Below are positions 56,985-64,000 of a DNA stretch of 64,000 nt, piece by piece. Source of the stretch: UBA5066 sp048500275 (lineage in GTDB: Bacteria > Acidobacteriota > Thermoanaerobaculia > UBA5066); NCBI GenBank assembly GCA_048500275.1, contig JASNYI010000001.1:1736001-1800000 (forward strand). Direction: 5' to 3'. The notes below the pieces were generated by a model. That model searched no databases and had not been told where the DNA came from. It was given only the letters and a program-made list of their open reading frames with translations. Every line of letters starts with the position of its first letter. Positions within the stretch are counted from its first letter, which is position 1. A program made the position numbers and the translations under genes.

Positions 56985-58037
56985 ATGACGTCTCTCGCTT
57001 CCATCGCCCGGATCGGCCGGACGGGCGCCGCCCTCGCCGCGGCTCTCCTCGTCTTCGCTCCCGCCGCCGCCCTCGCGCAGGGGACGAAGACCGCGGCCGC
57101 CGCCCCGAAGCTCGTCCTCGTCGAGGAGAAGAAGGATTTCGGGACGGTCCCGAAGGGTGAGGTCGTCCACGCCGAGTTCTTCCTCCGCAACGACGGAAAG
57201 GCCGACCTGCACGTGACCGACGTGAAGCCCTCCTGCGGCTGCACGGCCATGGAGTTCGACAAGACCATCAAGCCGGGCGCCCAGGGGAAGGTCGTCCTGA
57301 ACGTCGACACGAAGACGTTCCAGGGGCCGATCTCCAAGTCGGCCCTCATCCTCACCGACGACCCGGAGAAGCCGCAGGTGACGGTCTTCGTGATGGCGAA
57401 CGTGAAGCCCTACGTCGCCACCCACCCGGTCGGCTTCTTCCGCCTCCAGGCGCTCACGGGCGAGACGGCGACGTCGGAGATGATCCTCTCCTCCGACGAG
57501 GCCGACTTCCAGCCTACGAAGGTCGAGCCCCCCAACAGCTACCTGAAGGCGACCCTCGCCCCCGTGCCGGACGCCGAGAAGATCGCCGGAAAGGGCGCCC
57601 GCCAGTGGAAGGTGACGGTCACGACCCAGCCCGACGCCCCCGAGGGGCTCCTGGGCGGGTACGTGAAGGTCGCGACGGGCTCGGCCAAGCAGCCCGAGAT
57701 GAGCCTCGCGGTCTCCGGCTACATCAAGCCGACCCTCTCGATCACCCCCCAGTCCGTCAACTTCGGCAACTTCGAGCCGAAGGCCGACCCCGTGAGGCGG
57801 ACGGTGACGATCATCAACAACAACCTCAAGAACGAGGCCTTCGAGGTGACGAAGGCCGAGTCGAGCGTCCCGGGCGTGAAGGCCGAGGTCGTCATGGCCG
57901 ACAAGAGCCGGGCGCAGGTCGTCATCTCGGTCGACGACAAGGTGAAGAAGGGGGTCTTCGACGGGTTCGTCACGGTCTCCACGACCGACCCGGCGAAGAA
58001 GGAGATCCGGATCCCGCTGAAGGGCGTCATCCTCTAG
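56985..58037 (+). CDS. DUF1573 secreted Ig-like protein
   Basis: 350 residues. Signal peptide 1-32. Domain 1 is a DUF1573/HYDIN-type sandwich: 'DFGTVPKGEVVHAEFFLRNDGKADLHVTDVKPSCGCTAMEF...KPGAQGKVVLNVDTKTFQGPISKSALILTDDPEKPQV', including the family Cys-Gly-Cys. A second (about 130-240) and a third ('SVNFGNFEPKADPVRRTVTIINNN...VSTTDPAKKEIRIPLKGVI', about 245-350) Ig-like unit follow. Cell-surface or periplasmic, function unknown. Perfect AGGAGG ribosome site and TATAAT promoter suggest strong expression. Confidence 0.88.
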   Translation: MTSLASIARIGRTGAALAAALLVFAPAAALAQGTKTAAAAPKLVLVEEKKDFGTVPKGEVVHAEFFLRNDGKADLHVTDVKPSCGCTAMEFDKTIKPGAQGKVVLNVDTKTFQGPISKSALILTDDPEKPQVTVFVMANVKPYVATHPVGFFRLQALTGETATSEMILSSDEADFQPTKVEPPNSYLKATLAPVPDAEKIAGKGARQWKVTVTTQPDAPEGLLGGYVKVATGSAKQPEMSLAVSGYIKPTLSITPQSVNFGNFEPKADPVRRTVTIINNNLKNEAFEVTKAESSVPGVKAEVVMADKSRAQVVISVDDKVKKGVFDGFVTVSTTDPAKKEIRIPLKGVIL

Positions 58038-58063
58038 GCGCACCCCGAAAAGGTCTCTTCCCA

Positions 58064-58094
58064 CGGGCCGGGCGGACGCGAGTCCCCCGGCCCG
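58064..58094. terminator. Inverted repeat between convergent DUF1573 and lipoprotein genes
   Basis: Arms CGGGCCGGG (58064-58072) and CCCGGCCCG (58086-58094), 9 perfect pairs, 13-base loop, within the 89-bp gap. No T-tract on either strand. Probably a shared terminator hairpin. Confidence 0.55.
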
Positions 58095-58126
58095 ATTCGC
58101 TTCCGGGCCCGGACCTCGGGGCCGGC

Positions 58127-58651
58127 CTATTTCCCGGCGGCGGGCGCGGGCGGGACCGGAACGATCTCCAACCAGTCGAAGGCCGCCGCGAGCGTCCGCG
58201 AGTCGTCGTTCCCCGGAATCCGGTCCTTCGGCGCCTCCGCGTAGGTGAAGGTGAACGACAGGACGTTCGTCCCCTCCTGCCACGCCGCCGCGGGCGAGAC
58301 CGCCGAGTAGACCCTCGCTCCGTCCGACAGGGTCCACGTCGCCAGCTGAACGCCGTTGACCGCGACCGTGACCGCCTGGGGCGGCGCCCCATCCCACCGG
58401 AAGGGCCAGGTCCGGAACCGCACGAGCCGGTCGGCCGCAGGGCCCGCGAAGACCGTGGCTCGCGCCTCGCGCGCCTGCGCCCAGGAGAAGGTGTCTCCCT
58501 CCCCGGTCGTCTCGAAGCCCGACCAGCCCGAGGTCAGCGCGCCGGCGGAGCTCTCCGGGTCGAAGTTGAGGAAACGGGTCTCCGCGGCCGGCCGGCCGCA
58601 CCCCGCGAGGGCGATGGCGAGGGCGAGGCCGGCGAGGGGAAGGCGTCTCAT
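58127..58651 (-). CDS. Lipoprotein with galactose-binding-like beta-sandwich, unknown function
   Basis: 174 residues. Lipobox 'LAGC' at about residues 16-19. The mature part is beta-rich: 'ALTSGWSGFETTGEGDTFSWAQAREARATVF', 'VAVNGVQLATWTLSDGARVYSAVSPAAAWQEGTNVLSFTFTYAEAP', 'DSRTLAAAFDWLEIVP'. This order (conserved tip, 'xVNGxxLA', 'GxNVLxFxF', closing strand) is that of jelly-roll carbohydrate-binding modules; the resemblance is inference. AAAGGAG precedes ATG 58651. Similar lipoproteins often accompany glycan-related genes; none is visible here. Confidence 0.65.
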   Translation of the reverse strand: MRRLPLAGLALAIALAGCGRPAAETRFLNFDPESSAGALTSGWSGFETTGEGDTFSWAQAREARATVFAGPAADRLVRFRTWPFRWDGAPPQAVTVAVNGVQLATWTLSDGARVYSAVSPAAAWQEGTNVLSFTFTYAEAPKDRIPGNDDSRTLAAAFDWLEIVPVPPAPAAGK

Positions 58652-58751
58652 CGGGGGCTCCTTTCCCGTGGGAAGCGGAGATGTTAGCTCCCGGCGGCCA
58701 CGTCGAGAGAGGGTCGAAATCCGGACGGCGCGGCCGAGCGGAAAGCGAGCG

Positions 58752-59390
58752 ATGGAAAAGAAGGGCGTTGGCCGGCCTCGAGACGGGAACCCCGAGGAGA
58801 CCCGGCGAGAGATCCTCCGGGCCGCGGGCGAGGCGTTCGCCGCGGCGGGTTTCGTCGGCGCCACGACCCGGGCTGTGGCGGCGCGCGCGGGCGTCAACGT
58901 GGCGACGCTCCACTACCACTTCGGCAGCAAGGAGGGCCTCTACCGGGCCGTCCTAAGGGACGCGTCGCGGGAGCCGCTCCCGCCCGTCCCGCCCGGAGGC
59001 CGAGAGGAGACGCTGGGGCGCCTCGTCGACGCGCTCTTCGACTACGGCGCCGAGCGGCCTACCCTCTCCAGGCTGGCTCTTCTCGACGCCCTCTCGGGCC
59101 CCCCCGCTCCGGACGGGGGAAGCCACGACCTCAGGGTCGGCTGGCTCGCGGAAGGGCTGCGCCCCTTCCTCCCGCCGGAGAACGGCCGGCCCGCACGGCC
59201 TGTCGAGGAGCCGGCGCGGGCGATCGTCGCCCTCGTCGACGCGACTTTCGTCGCGGCCTCCTCCCGGCCCCGGACCCCGACCGACGCGGTTCTGCCCGGC
59301 CCGGAGCCGACGGAGCCGGATCGCCTCCCCGACGCGGTCGCCCGCCGCGCCGTCGTGGCGGCGGCCCGCCGCCTCACCGGCCTCGACTGA
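58752..59390 (+). CDS. TetR family transcriptional regulator
   Basis: 212 residues. N-terminal HTH: 'RREILRAAGEAFAAAGFVGATTRAVAARAGVNVATLHYHFGSKEGLYRAVL' (residues about 17-67), classical TetR. The ligand domain is variable and Pro/Arg-rich near 150-195. ATG 58752, divergent from the lipoprotein gene 100 bp away, with which it shares the control region; it may repress that gene and/or the symporter convergent with it (17-bp overlap at the 3' end). Confidence 0.88.
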   Translation: MEKKGVGRPRDGNPEETRREILRAAGEAFAAAGFVGATTRAVAARAGVNVATLHYHFGSKEGLYRAVLRDASREPLPPVPPGGREETLGRLVDALFDYGAERPTLSRLALLDALSGPPAPDGGSHDLRVGWLAEGLRPFLPPENGRPARPVEEPARAIVALVDATFVAASSRPRTPTDAVLPGPEPTEPDRLPDAVARRAVVAAARRLTGLD

Positions 59391-60711
59391 CCCCGGCGTC
59401 ACCCCGCAGGGAAAGGCCCGGCAGCAGGACGAGCGCGTTGACGGCGGTCCCGACGAGGACCGGATCGGGGCCCTGGCCCCAGGCTCTCGTCGCGAGAGCG
59501 GCCGCGCCCCCGAGGAGCATCGCCGCCGCGGCGAAGCGGGGCCGGAGGGTGACGCGAGGCATGAAGGCGACGAGGGTGGGGAGGATCAGCCCGGAGGCGA
59601 AGATCGTGTAGCCGAGCCGGAAGGTCTCGAGGACGTCCCGCATCGCGAGCGCCACGGCGAGGCCGAGCGCGCCGTAGGCGACGACGAGGAGGCGCGACGT
59701 GCGGGCCGGGGCCCCCCCGAGGAGGTCGTGAGAGGTCGCGGCGGCCGCCGAGAGGAGGACCGAGTCGGCCGACGACTGCATCGTCGCCACGAGGGCGACG
59801 AGGAGAAGGGGCGAGAGGGGTCCGGAGAGCTCCCGGACGGTGGCGGGGAAGAGGGCCTGCGCCTCCCCTCCGACGCCGAGCGCCACGCCCGCGAGCGCGA
59901 TGACGGTGACGGCGGCGCCGAAGCCGAGCTTGGCGCCGGCGGCCAGGAGCGCCGCGCGCCGGGCCGTGGCGGCGTCGCGGGCCGAGAGGAGCTTGGCCCA
60001 GACGTCGCTCCCGACCGCGTGCGGCAGGCCGACGAGAACGAGGAGCGCCGCGGCGTCGGCCCACCCGAAACGAGGGCCGACCGGGAAGACGAGGAGCTCC
60101 GTCGGCCAGCCGGTCCGCGAGAGGGACGCGAGGGCGAGGGGGAGGGCGACGCCGACGATTCCCGCGACCATGAGCCCCAGCTGCAGGAGGTCGGTCCTGA
60201 CGACCGCGCGCTGTCCCCCGAGGGCGGTGTAGCCGATGAAGAGCCCGGCGGTCGCGACGAGGACGACGGTCGGGTCCCACTCCGTCAGGGCCGTGACGAC
60301 GGTCTCGGTCGCCTGCGAAAGGAGGGCGAACCAGACGATCGAGGCCAGGATCACGAGGAGCGCGGCGACCTTCCGCACCCGCGGGCCGTAGAAGCGCCCG
60401 ACGACGGCCGCGAGCGTGACCTCGCCGGTCTCGCGGATCCGGCGTGCGAGAAAGAGGCCCAGCGCGAGGAGCCCGAGCGTCCCCGACAGGTCGAGCCACA
60501 GCCCCGGGAGGCCGCGCGAGGCGACGAGGGCGGCCAGGACGAGCGTCGTCGAGCCGCCCACCGTCGTGGAGGTGAGAGCGGCCCACGTCGCGAGGAGCCC
60601 GAAGGAGCGGTCCCCGAGGAGGAACGCGTCGGGCGAGCGGGAGGCGCGTCGCGCGGCGAGGAGCCCGACGAGGAGGACCGCGAGACCGTAGGCGAGGAGT
60701 GCCGGGATCAA
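59374..60711 (-). CDS. Sodium:solute symporter family transporter
   Basis: 445 residues, about 13 hydrophobic segments, SSS family (LeuT fold). 'AALTSTTVGGSTTLVLAALVASRGLPGLWLDLSGTLGLLALGLFLARRIRE' is the conserved TM1-TM2 unit; 'GYTALGGQRAVVRTDLLQLGLM' and 'ATMQSSADSVLLSAAAATSHDLL' (TM8 Na+-site Ser-Ser) are further signatures. The substrate is not told by sequence. The start is TTG 60711 behind 'GGGAGAGG'. The C-terminus overlaps the TetR gene. Confidence 0.88.
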   Translation of the reverse strand: MIPALLAYGLAVLLVGLLAARRASRSPDAFLLGDRSFGLLATWAALTSTTVGGSTTLVLAALVASRGLPGLWLDLSGTLGLLALGLFLARRIRETGEVTLAAVVGRFYGPRVRKVAALLVILASIVWFALLSQATETVVTALTEWDPTVVLVATAGLFIGYTALGGQRAVVRTDLLQLGLMVAGIVGVALPLALASLSRTGWPTELLVFPVGPRFGWADAAALLVLVGLPHAVGSDVWAKLLSARDAATARRAALLAAGAKLGFGAAVTVIALAGVALGVGGEAQALFPATVRELSGPLSPLLLVALVATMQSSADSVLLSAAAATSHDLLGGAPARTSRLLVVAYGALGLAVALAMRDVLETFRLGYTIFASGLILPTLVAFMPRVTLRPRFAAAAMLLGGAAALATRAWGQGPDPVLVGTAVNALVLLPGLSLRGDAGVSRGR

Positions 60712-60728
60712 GGCCTCTCCCGCCGGGT

Positions 60729-60734
60729 TACGAT
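60729..60734 (+). promoter_or_regulatory. -10-like TACGAT, leaderless start of DUF2203 gene
   Basis: TACGAT, 6 bases before GTG 60741, no ribosome site between. Confidence 0.4.
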
Positions 60735-60740
60735 CCCTCC

Positions 60741-61049
60741 GTGAAGAGGACGTTCACCTTCGAGGAGGCCGCCAAGCTCCTCCCCGCGGTTCGCGAGAGG
60801 ACCCGCCGGGCGATCGCGAAGATCGAGGCGCTCGGCGGCGAGGGCGAGGAGCCGGACGGGCCCGGGACGAAGGACATCATGCTCTCGTGGGCCCGGGAGA
60901 TGACCGAGCTCGGGATCGACGTGAAGGGCGCCTGGCTCGTCGACTTCGACTCGGGCGACGGCTACTGGTGCTGGCGCTGGCCCGAGGAGACGCTCGACTA
61001 CTACCATGGCTACGAGGAGGGGTTCGCGGGGCGGGTCAGGATCCAGTGA
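60741..61049 (+). CDS. DUF2203 family protein
   Basis: 102 residues. 'TFTFEEAAKLLPAVRERTRRAIAKIEAL' and the ending 'GAWLVDFDSGDGYWCWRWPEETLDYYHGYEEGFAGR' match DUF2203, whose members are small cytosolic proteins of unknown function with a Trp-rich tail. GTG 60741 is the start; earlier in-frame codons run into the symporter start. Overlaps the convergent thioesterase by 14 bp. Confidence 0.85.
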   Translation: MKRTFTFEEAAKLLPAVRERTRRAIAKIEALGGEGEEPDGPGTKDIMLSWAREMTELGIDVKGAWLVDFDSGDGYWCWRWPEETLDYYHGYEEGFAGRVRIQ

Positions 61050-61542
61050 CGCCGTGCGCCCCGCGGGGCAGCCCCTTGGACTCGGGGTGCTGGAACGCGT
61101 CGATCCGCTTCTTCAGCTCCTCCGAGACGTGGATCTTCCTCCCCGCCTCCCAGTCCCACGAGACCTGCACGGTCCGACCTGACGCGACGAGGCGGACCTC
61201 GGCGTCGACCGCCCCGCCTCCGGCGGCGACGATGCGGTAGTCGAACGCAAACGACGAAGTGCCGAAGTCGCCGGCCCGGCAGCCGACGAGGAGACGCTCA
61301 CCCAGCTTGACGGGCGAGGCGTAGTCGCACTCGGCCCGGGCCACGACGAACCCGATCCGCCCCGGGTCGATCCCTTCTCCCGTCGCGACGCCGGGGTGGA
61401 CCGCGAGCCAGAAGGCGAGGCGGGCCTGCTCGAAGTAGGTGAGGAAGACGGCGTTGTTCACGTGTCCCAACGCGTCCAGGTCGCGGAACCGGACCTCGAC
61501 CGGGACGACGCAGGGGAAGTCGGGAAGCCGAACGTCGCGCAT
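61036..61542 (-). CDS. Acyl-CoA thioesterase of the YbgC/4HBT type
   Basis: 168 residues, hot-dog fold. 'VEVRFRDLDALGHVNNAVFLTYFEQARLAFW' (catalytic Asp in 'DLDALGHVNN', then 'YFExAR') is the 4-hydroxybenzoyl-CoA thioesterase signature. It probably hydrolyses small acyl-CoA. ATG 61542 follows an extended -10 (TGC-TAGAGT, 61559-61551) by 8 bases and has no ribosome site. Confidence 0.88.
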   Translation of the reverse strand: MRDVRLPDFPCVVPVEVRFRDLDALGHVNNAVFLTYFEQARLAFWLAVHPGVATGEGIDPGRIGFVVARAECDYASPVKLGERLLVGCRAGDFGTSSFAFDYRIVAAGGGAVDAEVRLVASGRTVQVSWDWEAGRKIHVSEELKKRIDAFQHPESKGLPRGAHGVTGS

Positions 61543-61550
61543 CCTGATCG

Positions 61551-61559
61551 ACTCTAGCA
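61551..61559 (-). promoter_or_regulatory. Extended -10 TGCTAGAGT of the thioesterase
   Basis: TGC-TAGAGT on the minus strand, ending 8 bases before ATG 61542. Same core (TGCTAG) as the dnaA and dnaN promoters. Confidence 0.5.
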
Positions 61560-61587
61560 CCCCGGTTCGGGTGAGAATACGGTCGCG

Positions 61588-62946
61588 GTGGCACGACCCC
61601 CGAATCTCGAAGACGATCTCGACTCCCTCCTCGACCGCGCGCTGCGCGGCGAAGGGGAGATCGACGAGAAGCTGCGCGCGCGGCTCTCGATGGCCTTCCC
61701 CGCGCTGAAGCCCGCCGGGCCGCCGCCCGCCGGGCCGCCGGCAGCCCCGCCCCGCGCCCAGCCGCCCGCACCCGCCCGGCCGGCGCCGGCCGGCCCGCCG
61801 CCGGCCGCGGAGAGGACCGGCCCGATCGAGGCGCCTTCGACTCCGGTCGCCGGTTCGGCCAGCTTCGCCGACGTCCTCCCGCTCGGCATCGTCCTTTCCG
61901 ACGCCTCGGGGACCGTGAGGAGCGCGAATGCGATGGCGCGCCGCCTCTTCGGTGCCGAAGGGCCGGGCCTCGACGGGCGTCGCGTCATCGAGCTCTTCGA
62001 GGCGGTCGAGCGGGGGCAGCTCGCGGGCCTCCTCGAGGACGCCTTCCGCGGGCGGGCGACTCGCGAGATCGCGCTCACGGCGGCCCACCCGGCCGGCGGG
62101 ATCGCGGTGCGGGTTTCGGCCGTGGGGCGGTTCGGGCCCGACCGGAAGCTCGAGCAGGTCGTCTGGACGATCCGGGAAGCGAGCGTCAGCGCGACGGCGC
62201 TCGAGGTCCAGGTTCACAGCGGCAAGCAGGAAGCGATCGCGGAGCTCGGCGTGGAGCTGGGGCGCGAGGTGAGCCCGCTCCTCGTCCACCTCACGGAGGC
62301 GCTCGTCTCCGTGCAGCGGGTCCTCGCCTCCGGGTTCGAGGAGCCGCCGGCCGAGCGCGAGGCGATACGGATCAGGATCGCCGACGCCCTCTCGGGCCTC
62401 CTGCGCCTCTCCGAGGTCGTCACCGAGCTGGAGCGTTTCGCGGCGACGCCCCCGCTGAAGATCGAGCCCGTCGATCCCTCGGAGGTCCTCGAGCGGGCAC
62501 AGAAGCTCCTCGGGAGGCTGCTGAAGGGAGCCAGGGTCAGGGTCCGGAACGACATGGACGAGCCGGCGCCGCGGGTCCTCGCCGACTCGCCGCGGCTGGC
62601 GGAGATCTTCGTGAACCTCCTGCGGAACGCCCGGAAGGCGATCCTGCGCCGCTTCGAGGCGACCGACCCCGAGGCGAGCGTGGGAACCAAGCGCCTCGTC
62701 GTCGTCGAGGCGTTCGTGAAGGACCCCTACGTCGCCCTCGTCTTCACGAACAACGGCCTGCCGGTCCCGGCGGCGGACCAGGAGAGGATCTTCCTCCCGG
62801 CCTTCCAGGCTCGCGATCCCGAACGGACCGGGGTCGGGCTCCCGGAGACCGCCGCGTTCCTCAAGCAGATGGGGGGCGCGATCCGCTGCGAGTCGCTCGG
62901 CGACAAGGGGACCCGCTTCATCCTGACCCTCCCGAAGGCCCCCTGA
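61588..62946 (+). CDS. PAS domain/histidine-kinase-like protein with degenerate catalytic residues
   Basis: 452 residues, no membrane segment. Pro/Ala-rich linker (about 40-85), a PAS domain (about 90-200, 'VLPLGIVLSDASGTVRSANAMARRLFGAEGPGLDGRRVIELFEAVERG'), a dimerisation helix region ('AIAELGVELGREVSPLLVHLTEAL') and a HATPase-type domain (N-box 'FVNLLRNARKAI'). Where kinases have His-Glu-x-x-x-Pro-Leu, the sequence reads Arg-Glu-Val-Ser-Pro-Leu, so the phospho-acceptor His is missing. The G1 box 'DxGxG' is 'FTNNGLPVP' (Asp to Asn). A G2-like 'GVGLPETAAFLKQMGGAIRCESLGDKGTRFILTLP' remains. No response regulator is adjacent. Confidence 0.7.
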   Translation: MARPPNLEDDLDSLLDRALRGEGEIDEKLRARLSMAFPALKPAGPPPAGPPAAPPRAQPPAPARPAPAGPPPAAERTGPIEAPSTPVAGSASFADVLPLGIVLSDASGTVRSANAMARRLFGAEGPGLDGRRVIELFEAVERGQLAGLLEDAFRGRATREIALTAAHPAGGIAVRVSAVGRFGPDRKLEQVVWTIREASVSATALEVQVHSGKQEAIAELGVELGREVSPLLVHLTEALVSVQRVLASGFEEPPAEREAIRIRIADALSGLLRLSEVVTELERFAATPPLKIEPVDPSEVLERAQKLLGRLLKGARVRVRNDMDEPAPRVLADSPRLAEIFVNLLRNARKAILRRFEATDPEASVGTKRLVVVEAFVKDPYVALVFTNNGLPVPAADQERIFLPAFQARDPERTGVGLPETAAFLKQMGGAIRCESLGDKGTRFILTLPKAP

Positions 62947-63028
62947 GGCGGCCGCGTTCGTCGCGGCGCCCTGCATACGCCCCCGCGGCGCTCGCATCGC
63001 GACCCCTCCTGGATTGCTTCACACCCTC

Positions 63029-63616
63029 TCAGACCCCCAGGATCCGCCGCCCCTCCGCGCTCATCATGTCGGCGCTCCAGGGTGGGTCCCAGACGAGCGC
63101 GACCTCCGCCGACTCGACTCCCGGGAGAGCGAGCAGCCGCGCGCGGGCGTCGGCGGCGATGGCCGGGCCCATCCCGCACCCGGGAGCCGTGAGCGTCATC
63201 TTCACGGAGACGTGGACGCCCTCGTCCTTCGCGGGCGGCCCGCCCCGTCGGGGGGGCGCGCCGTGTGCGGGAGCAACGGTCAGGTCGTAGACGAGCCCGA
63301 GGTCGACGACGTTCACGGGGATCTCCGGGTCGTAGCACTGCCGGAGGGCGCGCCAGGCGTCCTCCTCGGTCGCCGGGCCGCCGGCGGCGGGCTTGACGGC
63401 GGGGACGTCCGGGGAAGCCGTGAGTCCGAGGGCGTCGGCGTCCGCCGCCGCGATGCGGAAGAGGCCGCCGACGGTGGGCGCCTGGACGGTGAAGGAGCCC
63501 CCGAGAGACTGGACGAGGTAGACCGGGACCCCCTCGGGCAGCAGCGCCCCTTCGCCGCTCGGGACCCGCACCGCGGGGCAGTCGCGGAAGAGCAGGATGG
63601 CCGGGGTTCGCGTCAC
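63029..63616 (-). CDS. sufT: Iron-sulfur cluster assembly protein SufT (DUF59/MIP18)
   Basis: 195 residues. An N-terminal SufT-specific part (about 1-75) is followed by the MIP18/DUF59 domain: 'DAWRALRQCYDPEIPVNVVDLGLVYDLTV' (Asp-Pro-Glu, conserved), 'VSVKMTLTAPGCGMGPAIAADARARLLALPGVESAEVALVWDPPWSADMMSAEGRRIL'. The Cys of 'APGCGMG' is the family active Cys. It helps mature Fe-S proteins. A Gly/Pro-rich insert around 120-130 is unusual. GTG 63616 has AAAGGAGG upstream and overlaps the MFS gene stop (GTGA). Confidence 0.88.
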   Translation of the reverse strand: MTRTPAILLFRDCPAVRVPSGEGALLPEGVPVYLVQSLGGSFTVQAPTVGGLFRIAAADADALGLTASPDVPAVKPAAGGPATEEDAWRALRQCYDPEIPVNVVDLGLVYDLTVAPAHGAPPRRGGPPAKDEGVHVSVKMTLTAPGCGMGPAIAADARARLLALPGVESAEVALVWDPPWSADMMSAEGRRILGV

Positions 63617-64000
63617 GAGGGCCTCCTTTCCGGCGCCGAGACGGCCCGAAGGCCGACGACGACGACGACGACGGCCGCGACCTCGAGGAGCGCGCCGGTC
63701 CCGTAGGGTCCCGCGGCGCCCCACGCGAACCAGGCGTGCTCGCCCCAGAAGGGGCCGATGATCCTCCCGAGCGACGAGAGGGACTGTGCGGCGCCGAGGA
63801 GCTCCCCCTGCTCGGCGGCGTCCGTCGAGCGCGAGAGGAGGCCGGCGAGCGCGGGGTTCGTCAGACCGCTTCCCGCGGCCGTCGCGACGACGAGGACCAC
63901 GAGCGCGGCGTTGCCGGGCACGAGGACGAGGCCGGCGAAGGAGAGGGCGAGGAGCGTCGTCCCGATGCCCACGAGGCGGGCTTCGCCGAGGAGCGGCACC
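63613..64000 (-). CDS. MFS transporter, C-terminal part
   Basis: Only the last 128 residues lie in the window; the gene continues to the right. Four hydrophobic segments remain (about 12-30, 33-53, 70-90 with 'GELLGAAQSLSSLGRIIGPFWGE', 97-118). The 'G-x-x-x-Q-S-x-x-S-L-G-R-I-x-G-P' motif is that of the TetA/TCR-type drug exporters (antiporter helix pattern). Function of the full protein cannot be told. Its stop overlaps the sufT start. Confidence 0.75.
   Translation of the reverse strand, partial: VPLLGEARLVGIGTTLLALSFAGLVLVPGNAALVVLVVATAAGSGLTNPALAGLLSRSTDAAEQGELLGAAQSLSSLGRIIGPFWGEHAWFAWGAAGPYGTGALLEVAAVVVVVVGLRAVSAPERRPS

Noticed and set aside
61573..61587. GAGAAT as a leaderless -10 for the PAS/kinase-like gene
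   Set aside because: The hexamer lacks the first T and two alternatives (GAGAAT at 9 bases, TACGGT at 4 bases) compete, so it was not counted among the leaderless set.
1..64000. tRNA, rRNA, insertion sequences, prophage or riboswitch signals
   Set aside because: None was recognised by eye. No transposase-like protein, terminal repeats or cloverleaf-like CCA ends were noticed; a covariance-model scan would be needed to exclude small RNAs.

Overview
The window is a chromosomal origin region from a very GC-rich, Gram-negative-type bacterium. Acidobacteriota (Thermoanaerobaculia/Holophagae side) is the best guess. The guess rests on a bacillithiol operon together with outer-membrane-type proteins (a BamA-like barrel, lipoproteins), a Gram-negative-type YidC and GyrB, meso-DAP wall recycling (Mpl) and small families such as DUF507, DUF2203 and DUF1573. 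It is inference; no rRNA or tRNA gene was seen.

Layout. 0-1.7 kb: start of a secreted protein, an RDD membrane protein and adenosine deaminase. 1.7-5.9 kb (minus strand): methyltransferase-bshC-bshB-bshA, a complete bacillithiol pathway plus a possible N-methylation step. 5.9-12.4 kb (minus): F1 ATP synthase with b and b' stalk subunits, but without the membrane subunits a and c. 12.4-13.1 kb: a lone YkgJ-type protein. 13.1-21.6 kb (minus): rpmH-rnpA-yidD-yidC-mnmE-mnmG-rsmG-parA-parB-bactofilin, the classical origin-left cluster, with a parS site in the rsmG/parA overlap. 21.6-23.3 kb: dnaA and the probable oriC, with DnaA boxes and a DnaA-trio element. 23.3-36.2 kb (plus): dnaN-recF-gyrB-gyrA, a transaldolase relative without catalytic residues, DUF507, then a MocR regulator with pdxS, pdxT and an acetyltransferase-like protein. 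Gene direction flips at the origin, so most genes run with the replication fork.

36.2-41.1 kb (minus): a cyclic-nucleotide phosphodiesterase and a three-gene envelope operon (TPR lipoprotein, secreted protein, and a protease/beta-propeller/outer-membrane-barrel fusion). 41.1-54.7 kb: the dprA-topA-trmFO-xerC-hslV-hslU order known from Firmicutes, here interrupted by a five-domain beta/gamma-crystallin-like secreted protein, two paralogous methyltransferases and a cytochrome c, and extended by an FN3 lipoprotein, dapF and an FAH-family hydrolase. 54.7-64 kb: mpl, DUF1573, a lipoprotein, TetR, a sodium/solute symporter, DUF2203, a thioesterase, a degenerate PAS/histidine-kinase protein, SufT and the end of an MFS transporter.

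Two signals run through the whole window. Genes inside operons very often overlap by 4 bp (ATGA/GTGA/TTGA; 16 cases counted). Many genes that start a transcript have a TAnnnT -10-like hexamer only 6-9 bases before the start codon and no Shine-Dalgarno, which is the signature of leaderless mRNA. Other transcripts have clear AGGAGG-type sites.
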